Part shown: positions 7,438-14,368 of the stretch, one piece after another
Position numbering within the stretch: the stretch's first letter is position 1
Layout: every line of letters starts with the position of its first letter
From: Planctomycetota bacterium
GTDB lineage: Bacteria; Planctomycetota; UBA1135; GCA-002686595
DNA length: 16,309 nucleotides
Reading direction: 5' to 3'
Assembly: GCA_027623615.1 (NCBI GenBank)
Contig: JAQBVH010000008.1
Span: forward strand, 1-16,309
Notes under the pieces: model-generated
Told to the model about the DNA's origin: nothing
Databases searched by the model: none
The model's input: only the letters and a program-made list of their open reading frames with translations
Position numbers and translations under genes: made by a program

Positions 7438-8900
7438 CCGTCGAGCTGGACACCCTCGACGTCGAGGCCCTGCCCTTCGACCAGTATCAGCGCTACCGCC
7501 TGGTAGCGGACCTGCTCGCGGAGCTGCGCGGCGATGCACCCCTGCGCGTCCTCGATGTCGGCGGGCGCACGGCCCTCCTGCGGGCCTTCCTCCCCGGTGA
7601 CCAGGTCGAGCTGGTGGACGTGGAGGCGAGCGCGGCCCAGGGCCTGGTGCTCGGCACGGGCGCAGCCCTACCCTTCCAGGACGGGGCCTTCGACGCGGTC
7701 TGCGCCTTCGACACCCTGGAGCACGTACCCCCCGCGGGACGCGCCGCCTTCGTCGCCGAGTGCGCGCGGGTCAGCCAGAGCTGGGTGCTCCTGGCTGGGC
7801 CCTACTCCCACCCGCGCGTGGACGAGGCCGAGGAGCGCCTGGTCGACTTCCTCGAGCACAAGCTGCGCACGGAGCACCGCTATCTGCGTGAGCACCGCGA
7901 CAACGGCCTGCCCGATCGGGCTGCCACCGTTGGCGCCCTCGAGGACGCAGGCGTGCGGGTGGCCTGCTTCGGGCACGGCGAGCTCGGTCGCTGGTTGGCG
8001 CTGATGTGCATCGAGCTGTTCCTCGACCACGACCCGATGCTGCGCCCGATCGCGCCGCGCTTCTTCCGCTTCTACAACCGGGTGCTGTTCGAATCGGATC
8101 GAGGTGAGGAGGTCTATCGCCACGTGGTGGTGGGGGCCAAGGGCGACGCGCGCTTGCCGGTCGGCAGCCGCCTGGATGGACCGGCCACGCCCCCCGCAGG
8201 GAGCAGCGAGGTGCTCCTGGAGCTGGCCGCGGAGCTGATGGCCTTCGACCGTGATCGGGATGCCCTGGCGCCTGAGCTCGGTCGCTTGCACGGCATCATC
8301 GTCGACCTCGAGCAGGACCTCAGCGGCCACAGGGCCACGCTGGCCGACCACGCGACCGACCTGCACGAGCACCGCTCGACCGTGGCCGCCCTGCGCGAGA
8401 CCCAGGCCCTGGCCCAGGCCCAGGCGGAGCAGCAGAAGCAGGTCCTCGAGCGGGACCTCGCCGAGCACTCGCGCGCCCTCGAGGACGCGCGCCGGGAGCT
8501 CCAAGCGACCCTCCAGGACACGCGCACGCGCATCAGCGAGCACGAGGACGTGGCCGCGACCCTGCAGGCCGACCTGGACGGCCACCGGGCGACCGTTGCG
8601 GAGCTGCGCGGCGAGCTCGAACGCACCCAGGCGGTCGCACGGGAGCAGGCGCGTGGTCTGACCGAGGAGCGCGACCTCGCCCGCGGCGACGCGGCACGCT
8701 TGGAAGCCGAGCTGTCCCGGGCACGCGAGGCCCAGGCCAGTGTGGAGCGGGGCCTGAGCGACGCCCGCGAGGAGGCGCAGGCGCTCAGCGCACGCCTCGC
8801 GCAGCGCGAGCGAACCCTGGCCAGTCTGCGCGCGGACCTGCGCAGCCGCTGGGGCAACCTCAAGCGCGCGTTCGGCCGCAAGCCCACGTTCGACGAGTAG
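7434..8900 (+). CDS. SAM-dependent methyltransferase fused to long coiled coil; candidate polysaccharide chain terminator/ruler
   Basis: The 488-residue protein starts at ATG 7434, overlapping wzt by ATGA. Residues 20-130 carry a class I methyltransferase pattern: motif I LRVLDVGGR (37-45), the acidic end of strand 2 (ELVDVEAS), and the type-11-like block LPFQDGAFDAVCAFDTLEHV (79-98). Residues 130-240 complete a globular part. From about 255 to 470 the sequence is nearly all Leu, Ala, Glu, Arg, Gln and Asp in heptads without proline, a long coiled coil. The end is basic (SRWGNLKRAFGRK, 471-483) and might contact membrane or DNA; membrane fits the context better. In E. coli WbdD, a methyltransferase (with a kinase) joined to a coiled coil caps the O9a glycan and sets its length. 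No kinase motif is visible here. Context and architecture, not sequence identity, suggest the role. Confidence 0.8.
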   Translation: MTVELDTLDVEALPFDQYQRYRLVADLLAELRGDAPLRVLDVGGRTALLRAFLPGDQVELVDVEASAAQGLVLGTGAALPFQDGAFDAVCAFDTLEHVPPAGRAAFVAECARVSQSWVLLAGPYSHPRVDEAEERLVDFLEHKLRTEHRYLREHRDNGLPDRAATVGALEDAGVRVACFGHGELGRWLALMCIELFLDHDPMLRPIAPRFFRFYNRVLFESDRGEEVYRHVVVGAKGDARLPVGSRLDGPATPPAGSSEVLLELAAELMAFDRDRDALAPELGRLHGIIVDLEQDLSGHRATLADHATDLHEHRSTVAALRETQALAQAQAEQQKQVLERDLAEHSRALEDARRELQATLQDTRTRISEHEDVAATLQADLDGHRATVAELRGELERTQAVAREQARGLTEERDLARGDAARLEAELSRAREAQASVERGLSDAREEAQALSARLAQRERTLASLRADLRSRWGNLKRAFGRKPTFDE

Positions 8901-8972
8901 CCCCCGCCCGCCCCTCCCGCAAGCGCAGGCGGACTGCACGCCAGACCCGAGGGCCACGCCTGAGCTCGTCGC

Positions 8973-8999
8973 TTGACACGCTCGCCGACCATGGACAAT
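8973..8999 (+). promoter_or_regulatory. Sigma70-like promoter upstream of the dioxygenase
   Basis: TTGACA at 8973-8978 and GACAAT at 8994-8999 are separated by 15 nt, slightly short of the usual 17. Transcription would begin near 9006, at the ATG chosen for the next gene. This is the only perfect -35 consensus noted in the window. Confidence 0.5.
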
Positions 9000-9005
9000 G
9001 TCCGC

Positions 9006-10079
9006 ATGCAGGCGGATTCCCCGCGGCGGTTGATCATGGACGTACTCGATTCCTCGGACCCGGCGGCGTGGCGTGCAGGGGCGATGCGCGCCGACCGGAG
9101 CTGGGAAACATGGCTCGACAGTGACGATCAGGACGAGCTCGAGCGGGCGGTGGCAGAGAGCATTCGCCGACGTGATCCAATCCAGAGCATCCGCCGCTCG
9201 ACGTTCCACCTGGCTCGCTTGGGACCCAAGCTGGAGGGGGTGCGCCGGGACGTGGTCGAGGGCAGGGGCTTCGCGATGATCCGCGGCCTCGATCTCGACC
9301 GGTTCGGGCGGGAGGAGGTCCTGCGCGCCTACCTCGGAATCGGATCCTGCCTGGGGCACGGGCGCCCCCAGAACGCTGCGGGGCACTGGATCGGCCACGT
9401 GCGCGACACCGGGGACGATGCGACGAACCCCGCGACGCGGCTCTATCGCACCAACGCCCGCCAGCGGTTTCACGTCGACTCCTGTGACGTCGTGGGCCTG
9501 CTGTGCCTGCGCAAGGCCAGAACCGGTGGCGCCTCTTCCCTCTGCTCGTCGCTGGCGATCATCGAGGAGATCGGTGCCACACGGCCGGATCTCATCCCCG
9601 TCCTCGAGCGACCCTTCTTCTACGATCGCAAGGAGGAAGTGCCCGAGGGCAAGGGGGCCTACTACCAGATGCCCATCCTGCACCGACACCAGGGGAAGAC
9701 CTCGGTCTACTTCGCGCGTGACTTCATCGAGTCTGCGCAGCGGCGTTTTCCGAAGATCCCGCGCCTGACGCCCGAACAAGTGGAGGCCCTCGACCTCGTC
9801 GAGCAGCTGGCGGAGAGCGAGGGCTTGCGCCTCTCCATCGAGTTCGAACCTGGCGACATCCAGTTCGTTCACAACCACGTCTTGCTGCACTCGCGAGACG
9901 CCTAAGAGGACGGGCCCGAACCCGAGGACAAGCGCCACCTCCTGCGCCTCTGGCTCTCGGCCCACGAACCACGACCGCTGCCTCCCGTGTTCGCCGAACG
10001 CTACGGCCCCCTGGTCGAGGGGCAGCCACGTGGAGGCATCCAGCTAGCGGGGGTCGAGCCGAAGTTCCCTCTCGAATAG
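9006..10079 (+). pseudogene. TauD/TfdA-like Fe(II)/2-oxoglutarate dioxygenase interrupted by in-frame TAA
   Basis: The open frame runs to TAA 9903-9905 (codon 300), then continues in the same frame without further stops for 57 codons to TAG 10077-10079. The first part has the iron-binding HxD (His156, Asp158 in RFHVDSCD) and the distal histidine in LHSR (His295). The part after the stop (EDGPEPEDKRHLLRLWLS ... FAERYG) is the expected family C-terminus, including the R..LLR arginines that bind 2-oxoglutarate. The stop falls where relatives usually carry Tyr or Phe, so one base change from TAC or TAT explains it. The enzyme would hydroxylate an unidentified small molecule. The short product would lack the co-substrate arginine and is probably inactive, unless TAA is read through or is a sequencing error. 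ATG 9006 was chosen for its -10 spacing; ATG 9036 also fits. Confidence 0.8.
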
Positions 10080-10105
10080 GAGACCCGCGCGGAGCTGCGC
10101 CAGGG

Positions 10106-10126
10106 GTGCCAGCTCCGGGCTGGCAC
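10106..10126 (+). other. Stem-loop between convergent genes
   Basis: GTGCCAGC (10106-10113) and GCTGGCAC (10119-10126) form a perfect 8-bp stem with a 5-nt loop, 26 bases after the TAG of the dioxygenase frame and about 110 bases from the end of the convergent transporter gene. No T-tract follows on either strand. It could be a terminator or an RNA 3'-end structure. Confidence 0.4.
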
Positions 10127-10237
10127 TCGTGTGGCGCCAAGAGGACTTCACGCCACTCGGAGCGTGCGCCACAGGTGCTCGCTCCGAAACAACACTCACG
10201 ACTCCGCAGGAGGCGTAGGCTGCCCCAACGGGGTCGC

Positions 10238-12040
10238 TTAGCCCGGGTAGAACGGCCAGAACCAGGGGATCAGGATCCAGCCCACCACGAGGCAGAGCAC
10301 CGCCAGGGGCGTCCCCGCCCGGATGAAGTCGCGGTAGCTGTAGCCCCCCGGGCCCATCACCATCGCGCCCGCCTGGTGGGCCACCGGAGACAGGAAGCAC
10401 AAGCTCGAACCGGTGACGACCGCCATGAGGAACGGCCGGGCATCGACTTCGGTCGCCTTCGCGAGCTCGACCGCCACGTCGGTCATGATCACGGCCGTGG
10501 TCACGTGGTTCAGCACCTGGGTCAACAGGGTCGTCGTCGCGAGGAGCACCAGGAGCAGCGTGCTAGGGGTGATGCCCTCCTGCCCCAAGTCCTTGATCCA
10601 GGTGGCGACCGCGGCGGACAGGCCGTGCTTCTCGAAGGCCGAGCCGAGGGCCAACATGCCGCCGATCATCACCAGGACCGGCCAGTCCATGACCCGGTAG
10701 ACCTCCTCCGGTCGCACGAGCCGTGTCAGCACGAGCAGCAGCGCCCCCGCGAGGGCCAGCACTCCGAGGTCAGCCAGGTTCAGGGCAGCGGCCAGCAGGA
10801 CGGCTGCGAGGATGCCGACCGCGAGCCATGCGCTGCCGCTGGTCGGGCGGGCGCCCTCGATCTCATCGAGGATCAAGAGCTCGCGCTCGCGCCGCGCGCG
10901 CTCCACGTCTCGGGAGTGCCCCTGCACGAGCAGCGTGTCTCCGACCTCGAGCTCCGTCTCCTGCAGGCGTCGGAGTTGGACCTCGCCGTGCTTCGCGATC
11001 GCCATCACGTTGAGGCCAGTGCGTGTGCGGAATTCGCTCGTCGTCAGGGTCTGCCCGACGAACGAGGACACCGCGGGGACGACCCCCTCCACCAGCCGCA
11101 CGTCGTCGGAGTAGAGGCGCGATTCATCCGTCTCGACGGACTTGCGCTCCTTGAGGGGCAGGACCTCCCCCAGACGCAGGAGATCCTCGGGGGAGCCCTG
11201 CAGGATCAGGGTGTCGTTCGAGCGGATGCGGTTGTACGGACCGGGCGCCATGACCGACTGCTCGCCTCCGGCGCGCACGATGCCGAGCACGGTGACCTGG
11301 TACTCCTCGAACAGGCTCAGGTCGGCCACGTTGCGGTTGATCAGGGTGCTGGTCGGTTCGACGAGCACCTCGGTCATGAACTTCGGGACCTGGTAGCGGT
11401 CGGTCAGGCTCTGGTCGACTGGCGAGCGTGGCAGGAGCTGACGCCCCGGCCAGAACATGTAGAGGGTGCCCACCGCGACCAGGATCAGGCCGTAGTGCGA
11501 GAACTCGAACAGCTCGAATGGGGGGATGTGCAGGTCCTGCAGGCGACCGTTGATGACCACGTTGTTCGAGGTGCCGATCACGGTCACCAGGCCGCCGAGC
11601 AGGCTCGCGAAGGCCATGGGCATCAACAGGCGCGAGACCGGGATCCGGTGACGCTTACCCAGGCTGACGCAAACGGGAATCAGCGTCGCCACGACGCCCG
11701 TGTTCGAGAGCACGGCCGAACACAGCCCTGCCACCAGCGACAGCCGGATCACGATGCTCGTCTCGCTCTGCGCACCGGGTCCGGAGCCGAGGAAGCGGTT
11801 CCCGATCGCCTCGGCCACCCCCGAGCGGGCGAAAGCGTGGCCGAAAACGTACATCGACGCGATCAGGGCGACTGCCTCGTTGCTGAACCCGTGCAGGGCC
11901 TCCTCGGCGTCGAGGCAGTCCGTCAGAACCAGGGTGACGAGCACTCCGACCGCAATCAGGTCGTAGCGCAGCGCGTCGGTCACGAACAGCACGAGGCTGG
12001 CCGCGAGGATGGCAAGGACGATGTAGGCCTCGGTGGGCAC
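10238..12040 (-). CDS. SLC13-family (DASS-like) permease with two central TrkA-C (RCK_C) domains
   Basis: This 600-residue membrane protein has an N-terminal transporter half (about 1-200) and a C-terminal half (about 403-600), separated by a soluble region. The first half carries SNTGVVATL (112-120) and GGLVTVIGTSNN (149-160), the conserved re-entrant-type motif of SLC13/ArsB-NhaD carriers. The second half carries NHVTTAV (511-517) and SPVAHQAG (551-558). The soluble region holds two TrkA-C-like units, about 225-295 and 315-385 (each ending in a GD/ND-TLL-VQG type strand), which in related proteins bind small ligands and gate transport. Substrate is unknown; dicarboxylate, sulfate or another anion with sodium is typical of the family. 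The start is GTG 12040 with no visible Shine-Dalgarno. The gene is divergent from mcsB, 85 bases away, and convergent with the dioxygenase. Confidence 0.9.
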   Translation of the reverse strand: MPTEAYIVLAILAASLVLFVTDALRYDLIAVGVLVTLVLTDCLDAEEALHGFSNEAVALIASMYVFGHAFARSGVAEAIGNRFLGSGPGAQSETSIVIRLSLVAGLCSAVLSNTGVVATLIPVCVSLGKRHRIPVSRLLMPMAFASLLGGLVTVIGTSNNVVINGRLQDLHIPPFELFEFSHYGLILVAVGTLYMFWPGRQLLPRSPVDQSLTDRYQVPKFMTEVLVEPTSTLINRNVADLSLFEEYQVTVLGIVRAGGEQSVMAPGPYNRIRSNDTLILQGSPEDLLRLGEVLPLKERKSVETDESRLYSDDVRLVEGVVPAVSSFVGQTLTTSEFRTRTGLNVMAIAKHGEVQLRRLQETELEVGDTLLVQGHSRDVERARRERELLILDEIEGARPTSGSAWLAVGILAAVLLAAALNLADLGVLALAGALLLVLTRLVRPEEVYRVMDWPVLVMIGGMLALGSAFEKHGLSAAVATWIKDLGQEGITPSTLLLVLLATTTLLTQVLNHVTTAVIMTDVAVELAKATEVDARPFLMAVVTGSSLCFLSPVAHQAGAMVMGPGGYSYRDFIRAGTPLAVLCLVVGWILIPWFWPFYPG

Positions 12041-12112
12041 GGCGAGGGGGGGCAGAAGAGGGTCGCGAAGATGGCAGGGGGGTAGGTCCCGCGCAAGCAG
12101 TGTGCTAGAAAC

Positions 12113-12118
12113 GACACT
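12113..12118 (+). promoter_or_regulatory. -10-like hexamer upstream of mcsB
   Basis: GACACT ends 7 nt before GTG 12126, consistent with a leaderless start. An overlapping alternative, TAGAAA at 12106-12111, would give a leader of a few nucleotides. No clear -35 is visible. Confidence 0.3.
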
Positions 12119-12125
12119 GACGCCC

Positions 12126-13223
12126 GTGGCTTATTCTCCCATCGATCCCCAAGCCCTGGCCGGCCGCGTCGGTAGCTGGCTTCAATCGGGCGGACCTGAC
12201 GCCGACGTGGTGGTCTCCTTCAGGATTCGCCTGGCGCGCAACCTGGCGGATCGACCGTTTCAGGCCCGCCTCGACCCGGACGCGGCCTCGGAGATCTGTG
12301 ATGAGTTGCGGCTCGTGCTGCTCGATGCGCACATCGACGGGGAGACCTGGTGGGTCTCGATGGCGGAAGGTGGCCCCGTGCTGCGCCAGCTCCTGCTCGA
12401 GCGCAACCTGATCAGCCGGGACCTGTGCGGCGAGGAGGGCAAGCAGCTGCCCGGCCGCGCTGTGGCCTTCGGGGAGAGCGAGACCGTCTCGGTCATGGTC
12501 AACGAGGAGGACCACGTCCGCCTCCAGGCCATGGCCGCCGGCTTCGACCCGGACCTGGCCTGGGAACGGGCCCAGGTCCTCGACCGCTACCTCGAGGGAC
12601 GCCTCTCCTTCGCACACTCCAGGGAGCTCGGGTACCTGACGGGCTGTCCGACCAACGTCGGCACAGGCCTGCGGGCTTCGGTCATGCTGCACCTGCCGGC
12701 CCTCGGCATGGTGCGCAAGGAGCTCGAGAAGGTCTTCAACGCCGCGCAACGCACGGGCCTGGCCGTGAGGGGCATGCACGGTGAGGGTAGCCGCGCGGCG
12801 GGGGACCTCTACCAGATCAGCAACCAGGTCACGCTCGGGCGCACGGAGACCCAGCTCGTGGACGACCTGCGTGCCCTCGTGCCGGAGATCGTCGCCTTCG
12901 AGCGGCAGGTCCGACAGCTCCTACTGGCCGAGCACGAGACGTCCCTGTCGGACCGAGTGCACCGCTCCCTCGGCCTGCTCCAGTCAGCACGGGCGATGCC
13001 GACCGATGGCGCGCTCGCGCACCTGTCGAACCTGCGGCTCGGCGTCCACCTGGGCCTGATCGACTCCCCGGATTCCCAGACCCTGAGCGAGCTCGGGGTC
13101 CAGGTCCAGAAGGGGCACGTGCACGCTCTCTCGGGCTCGTGCGAGGACGCCAGCCTGCTCGACGTCTCCGAGCGCGACAAGCTGCGCGCGGGCCTCTTGC
13201 GGTCGCGCCTCGGCAGCGCCTGA
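12126..13223 (+). CDS. mcsB: Protein-arginine kinase (McsB family)
   Basis: The 365-residue protein matches the phosphagen-kinase-like McsB family along its whole length. Visible motifs are SFRIRLARN (31-39), the nucleotide/guanidinium loop NEEDHVR (126-132), LTGCPTNVGTGLRAS (171-185) with the conserved reactive cysteine Cys174, RGMHGEGS (215-222) and SNQVTLG (232-238). The C-terminal region includes SNLRLG (301-306). In Bacillus, McsB phosphorylates arginines on damaged proteins and marks them for ClpC-ClpP, with McsA as activator. Here no mcsA, ctsR or clpC is adjacent; the gene stands between a divergent transporter gene and a convergent GNAT gene (15 bases from stop to stop). GTG 12126 was chosen because the family N-terminus begins nearby and a GACACT hexamer ends 7 nt before it; GTG 12102 is possible. 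All active-site motifs are intact. Confidence 0.93.
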   Translation: MAYSPIDPQALAGRVGSWLQSGGPDADVVVSFRIRLARNLADRPFQARLDPDAASEICDELRLVLLDAHIDGETWWVSMAEGGPVLRQLLLERNLISRDLCGEEGKQLPGRAVAFGESETVSVMVNEEDHVRLQAMAAGFDPDLAWERAQVLDRYLEGRLSFAHSRELGYLTGCPTNVGTGLRASVMLHLPALGMVRKELEKVFNAAQRTGLAVRGMHGEGSRAAGDLYQISNQVTLGRTETQLVDDLRALVPEIVAFERQVRQLLLAEHETSLSDRVHRSLGLLQSARAMPTDGALAHLSNLRLGVHLGLIDSPDSQTLSELGVQVQKGHVHALSGSCEDASLLDVSERDKLRAGLLRSRLGSA

Positions 13224-13238
13224 GGGACGTTCTGGGGA

Positions 13239-13868
13239 TCAGGGGCGACGCCAGGCGAAGAACGCGCGACCTTCCGCGTCCTTGCGTTCCCAGCCCAGCT
13301 TCTCGAGCAGCGCCTGCCCGCGGGAATTCTGATCGGGGATTGCCGTGAGGATCTCGTCGACGGGCCAACCGCGCTCGATGTGGTCGACCACGGCGGCGAT
13401 CAGGTGGGCGTCGAGGTCGCTCGCCAAATGGTCCCTGGTCACCCAGAAGGCCATGGCCAGGCTGCGCGGCTTGTCCTTCACGGGGTTGAGGTAGATGCAG
13501 CCGACGCACGGGTCGCCCGAGGGGTCGAGGACGGTGAACGCATAGGCTTCGCGGCGCTCGAACTCTCCGAAGTGGCGCTCGAGATCCCCCAGGTTGTCGG
13601 CCGCGGTCATCTCGGCCGAGGGCCAGCCGCCCCACTGCATCGTGGTCTGCAGGTGCTCGCGGCTGCCCTGGGCTGCGTCGTAGTCACGCTGGTTGTGCGC
13701 GGGCGCGAGGGGCTCGAGGCGCACCCGCTCGGTCTTGATCAAGCGCGGGGCCTCGAAGGCCTCGGACCAGGGGCTCTCGAGCCCCGTCTGGTCCGGGAGC
13801 GTGGGGCCACCGGCGCAAGCAGCGAAGGTCAGGCTGAACAGCAAGAGGGAGCAGAGAGGGGATCGCAT
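13239..13868 (-). CDS. GNAT-like domain protein with lipoprotein-type signal peptide
   Basis: The 209-residue product starts MRSPLCSLLLFSLTFAACAG: a hydrophobic stretch ending in FAAC with Cys18, a near-canonical lipobox (Phe instead of Leu/Val/Ile at -3). A GNAT-like fold follows from about residue 43 (IKTERVRLEPLAPAH, then FTVLDPSGDPCVGCIYLNP, then AMAFWVTRDHLASDLDAHLI, and a C-terminal QALLEKLGWERKD). The acetyl-CoA P-loop (normally Q/R-x-x-G-x-G/A) is degenerate here (RDHLASDLDA). GNAT enzymes use cytoplasmic acetyl-CoA, so an exported copy is odd. A TTG at codon 43 could start a cytoplasmic version. I chose ATG 13868 because a TATCGT hexamer ends 6 nt before it and because it gives a complete signal. 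The function is unknown; it could be an exported binding protein derived from the fold. Confidence 0.7.
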   Translation of the reverse strand: MRSPLCSLLLFSLTFAACAGGPTLPDQTGLESPWSEAFEAPRLIKTERVRLEPLAPAHNQRDYDAAQGSREHLQTTMQWGGWPSAEMTAADNLGDLERHFGEFERREAYAFTVLDPSGDPCVGCIYLNPVKDKPRSLAMAFWVTRDHLASDLDAHLIAAVVDHIERGWPVDEILTAIPDQNSRGQALLEKLGWERKDAEGRAFFAWRRP

Positions 13869-13874
13869 CGCGCC

Positions 13875-13880
13875 ACGATA
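13875..13880 (-). promoter_or_regulatory. -10-like hexamer for the GNAT-like gene
   Basis: On the minus strand TATCGT ends 6 nt before the ATG at 13868, consistent with leaderless transcription. The rest of the divergent gap (13881-14053) shows no other clear element. Confidence 0.35.
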
Positions 13881-14053
13881 GCGTCCGCGCCATGCAGCCC
13901 GTGCTGAAACTGCTTTCGTCGCGGTGCGCTGCACCGTGGTTCTGGGTGGTCGGCGGAAACGTAGGCGAATCCGTGGATTCGGCGAGGCTTGCGGCGGCCG
14001 CCCAGGGCAGCGGAGCGCCGCGCCGGGACGGGATGAGCTTCACTTCGGGCTGC

Positions 14054-14059
14054 TAGACT
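14054..14059 (+). promoter_or_regulatory. -10-like hexamer for the DUF5522 gene
   Basis: TAGACT ends 7 nt before ATG 14067, again fitting a leaderless start. No Shine-Dalgarno and no clear -35 are present. Confidence 0.4.
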
Positions 14060-14066
14060 CCGCCCG

Positions 14067-14315
14067 ATGGCTGCGACGTACGGTGACGGTGACCCCGACC
14101 TGGAGCCCGAGCTGCAGGCCCTGCACGACCGCGCGGTGGCCGCGGGCCAGGAGGGCTACCTCGATCCCCAGCTCGGGCTGTTCGTGATGACCCGCCTCGG
14201 CCTCGCACGCCGCGGGTCCTGTTGCGGGGTCGGCTGCCGCCACTGTCCCTACCCTGCCGAGCAGCAACGCGCGGCGGGGCGCGCGACCTGTCGTCCGGAC
14301 AACCGGGAGCTCTAG
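14067..14315 (+). CDS. Small DUF5522 cysteine-cluster protein
   Basis: This 82-residue protein carries GYLDPQLGLFVMTRLGLARRG (residues 30-50) followed directly by SCCGVGCRHCPYP (51-63), the signature of the DUF5522 family (YxDPxTGxxVxTxxxLxxRGxCCGxGCRHCPY). Cysteines 52, 53, 57 and 60 are spaced as in a metal or iron-sulfur binding knuckle; a fifth cysteine at 75 may be incidental. The family has no established function known to me and no transmembrane segment is visible. The ATG at 14067 lies 7 nt after a TAGACT hexamer. The protein is full length for the family. It is convergent with the FecR-like gene, with 53 bases between stops, and divergent from the GNAT-like gene. Confidence 0.85.
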   Translation: MAATYGDGDPDLEPELQALHDRAVAAGQEGYLDPQLGLFVMTRLGLARRGSCCGVGCRHCPYPAEQQRAAGRATCRPDNREL

Positions 14316-14368
14316 CGGGCCTCGCGCGCCATTCCAAGCACCGTACATCTCGGGGGGCGAGCTCCTGT

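Noticed and set aside
9903..9905. Recoding of TAA as an amino acid (stop-codon reassignment)
   Set aside because: Other genes in the window, such as the threonine aldolase, manB and mcsB, end normally at TAG or TGA, and a single internal TAA gives no support for a changed code. A nonsense mutation or sequence error is simpler.
13892..14053. Possible 53-residue plus-strand ORF starting at ATG 13892, with GATAGCGT just upstream
   Set aside because: The product matches no family I recognise and has no Shine-Dalgarno. The upstream hexamer is better explained as the minus-strand -10 of the GNAT-like gene, and the stop overlaps the promoter of the DUF5522 gene.
14316..14368. Bidirectional terminator between the convergent DUF5522 and FecR-like genes
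   Set aside because: Only a weak 4-bp stem (CTCG/CGAG around five G) is visible, with no T-tract on either strand.
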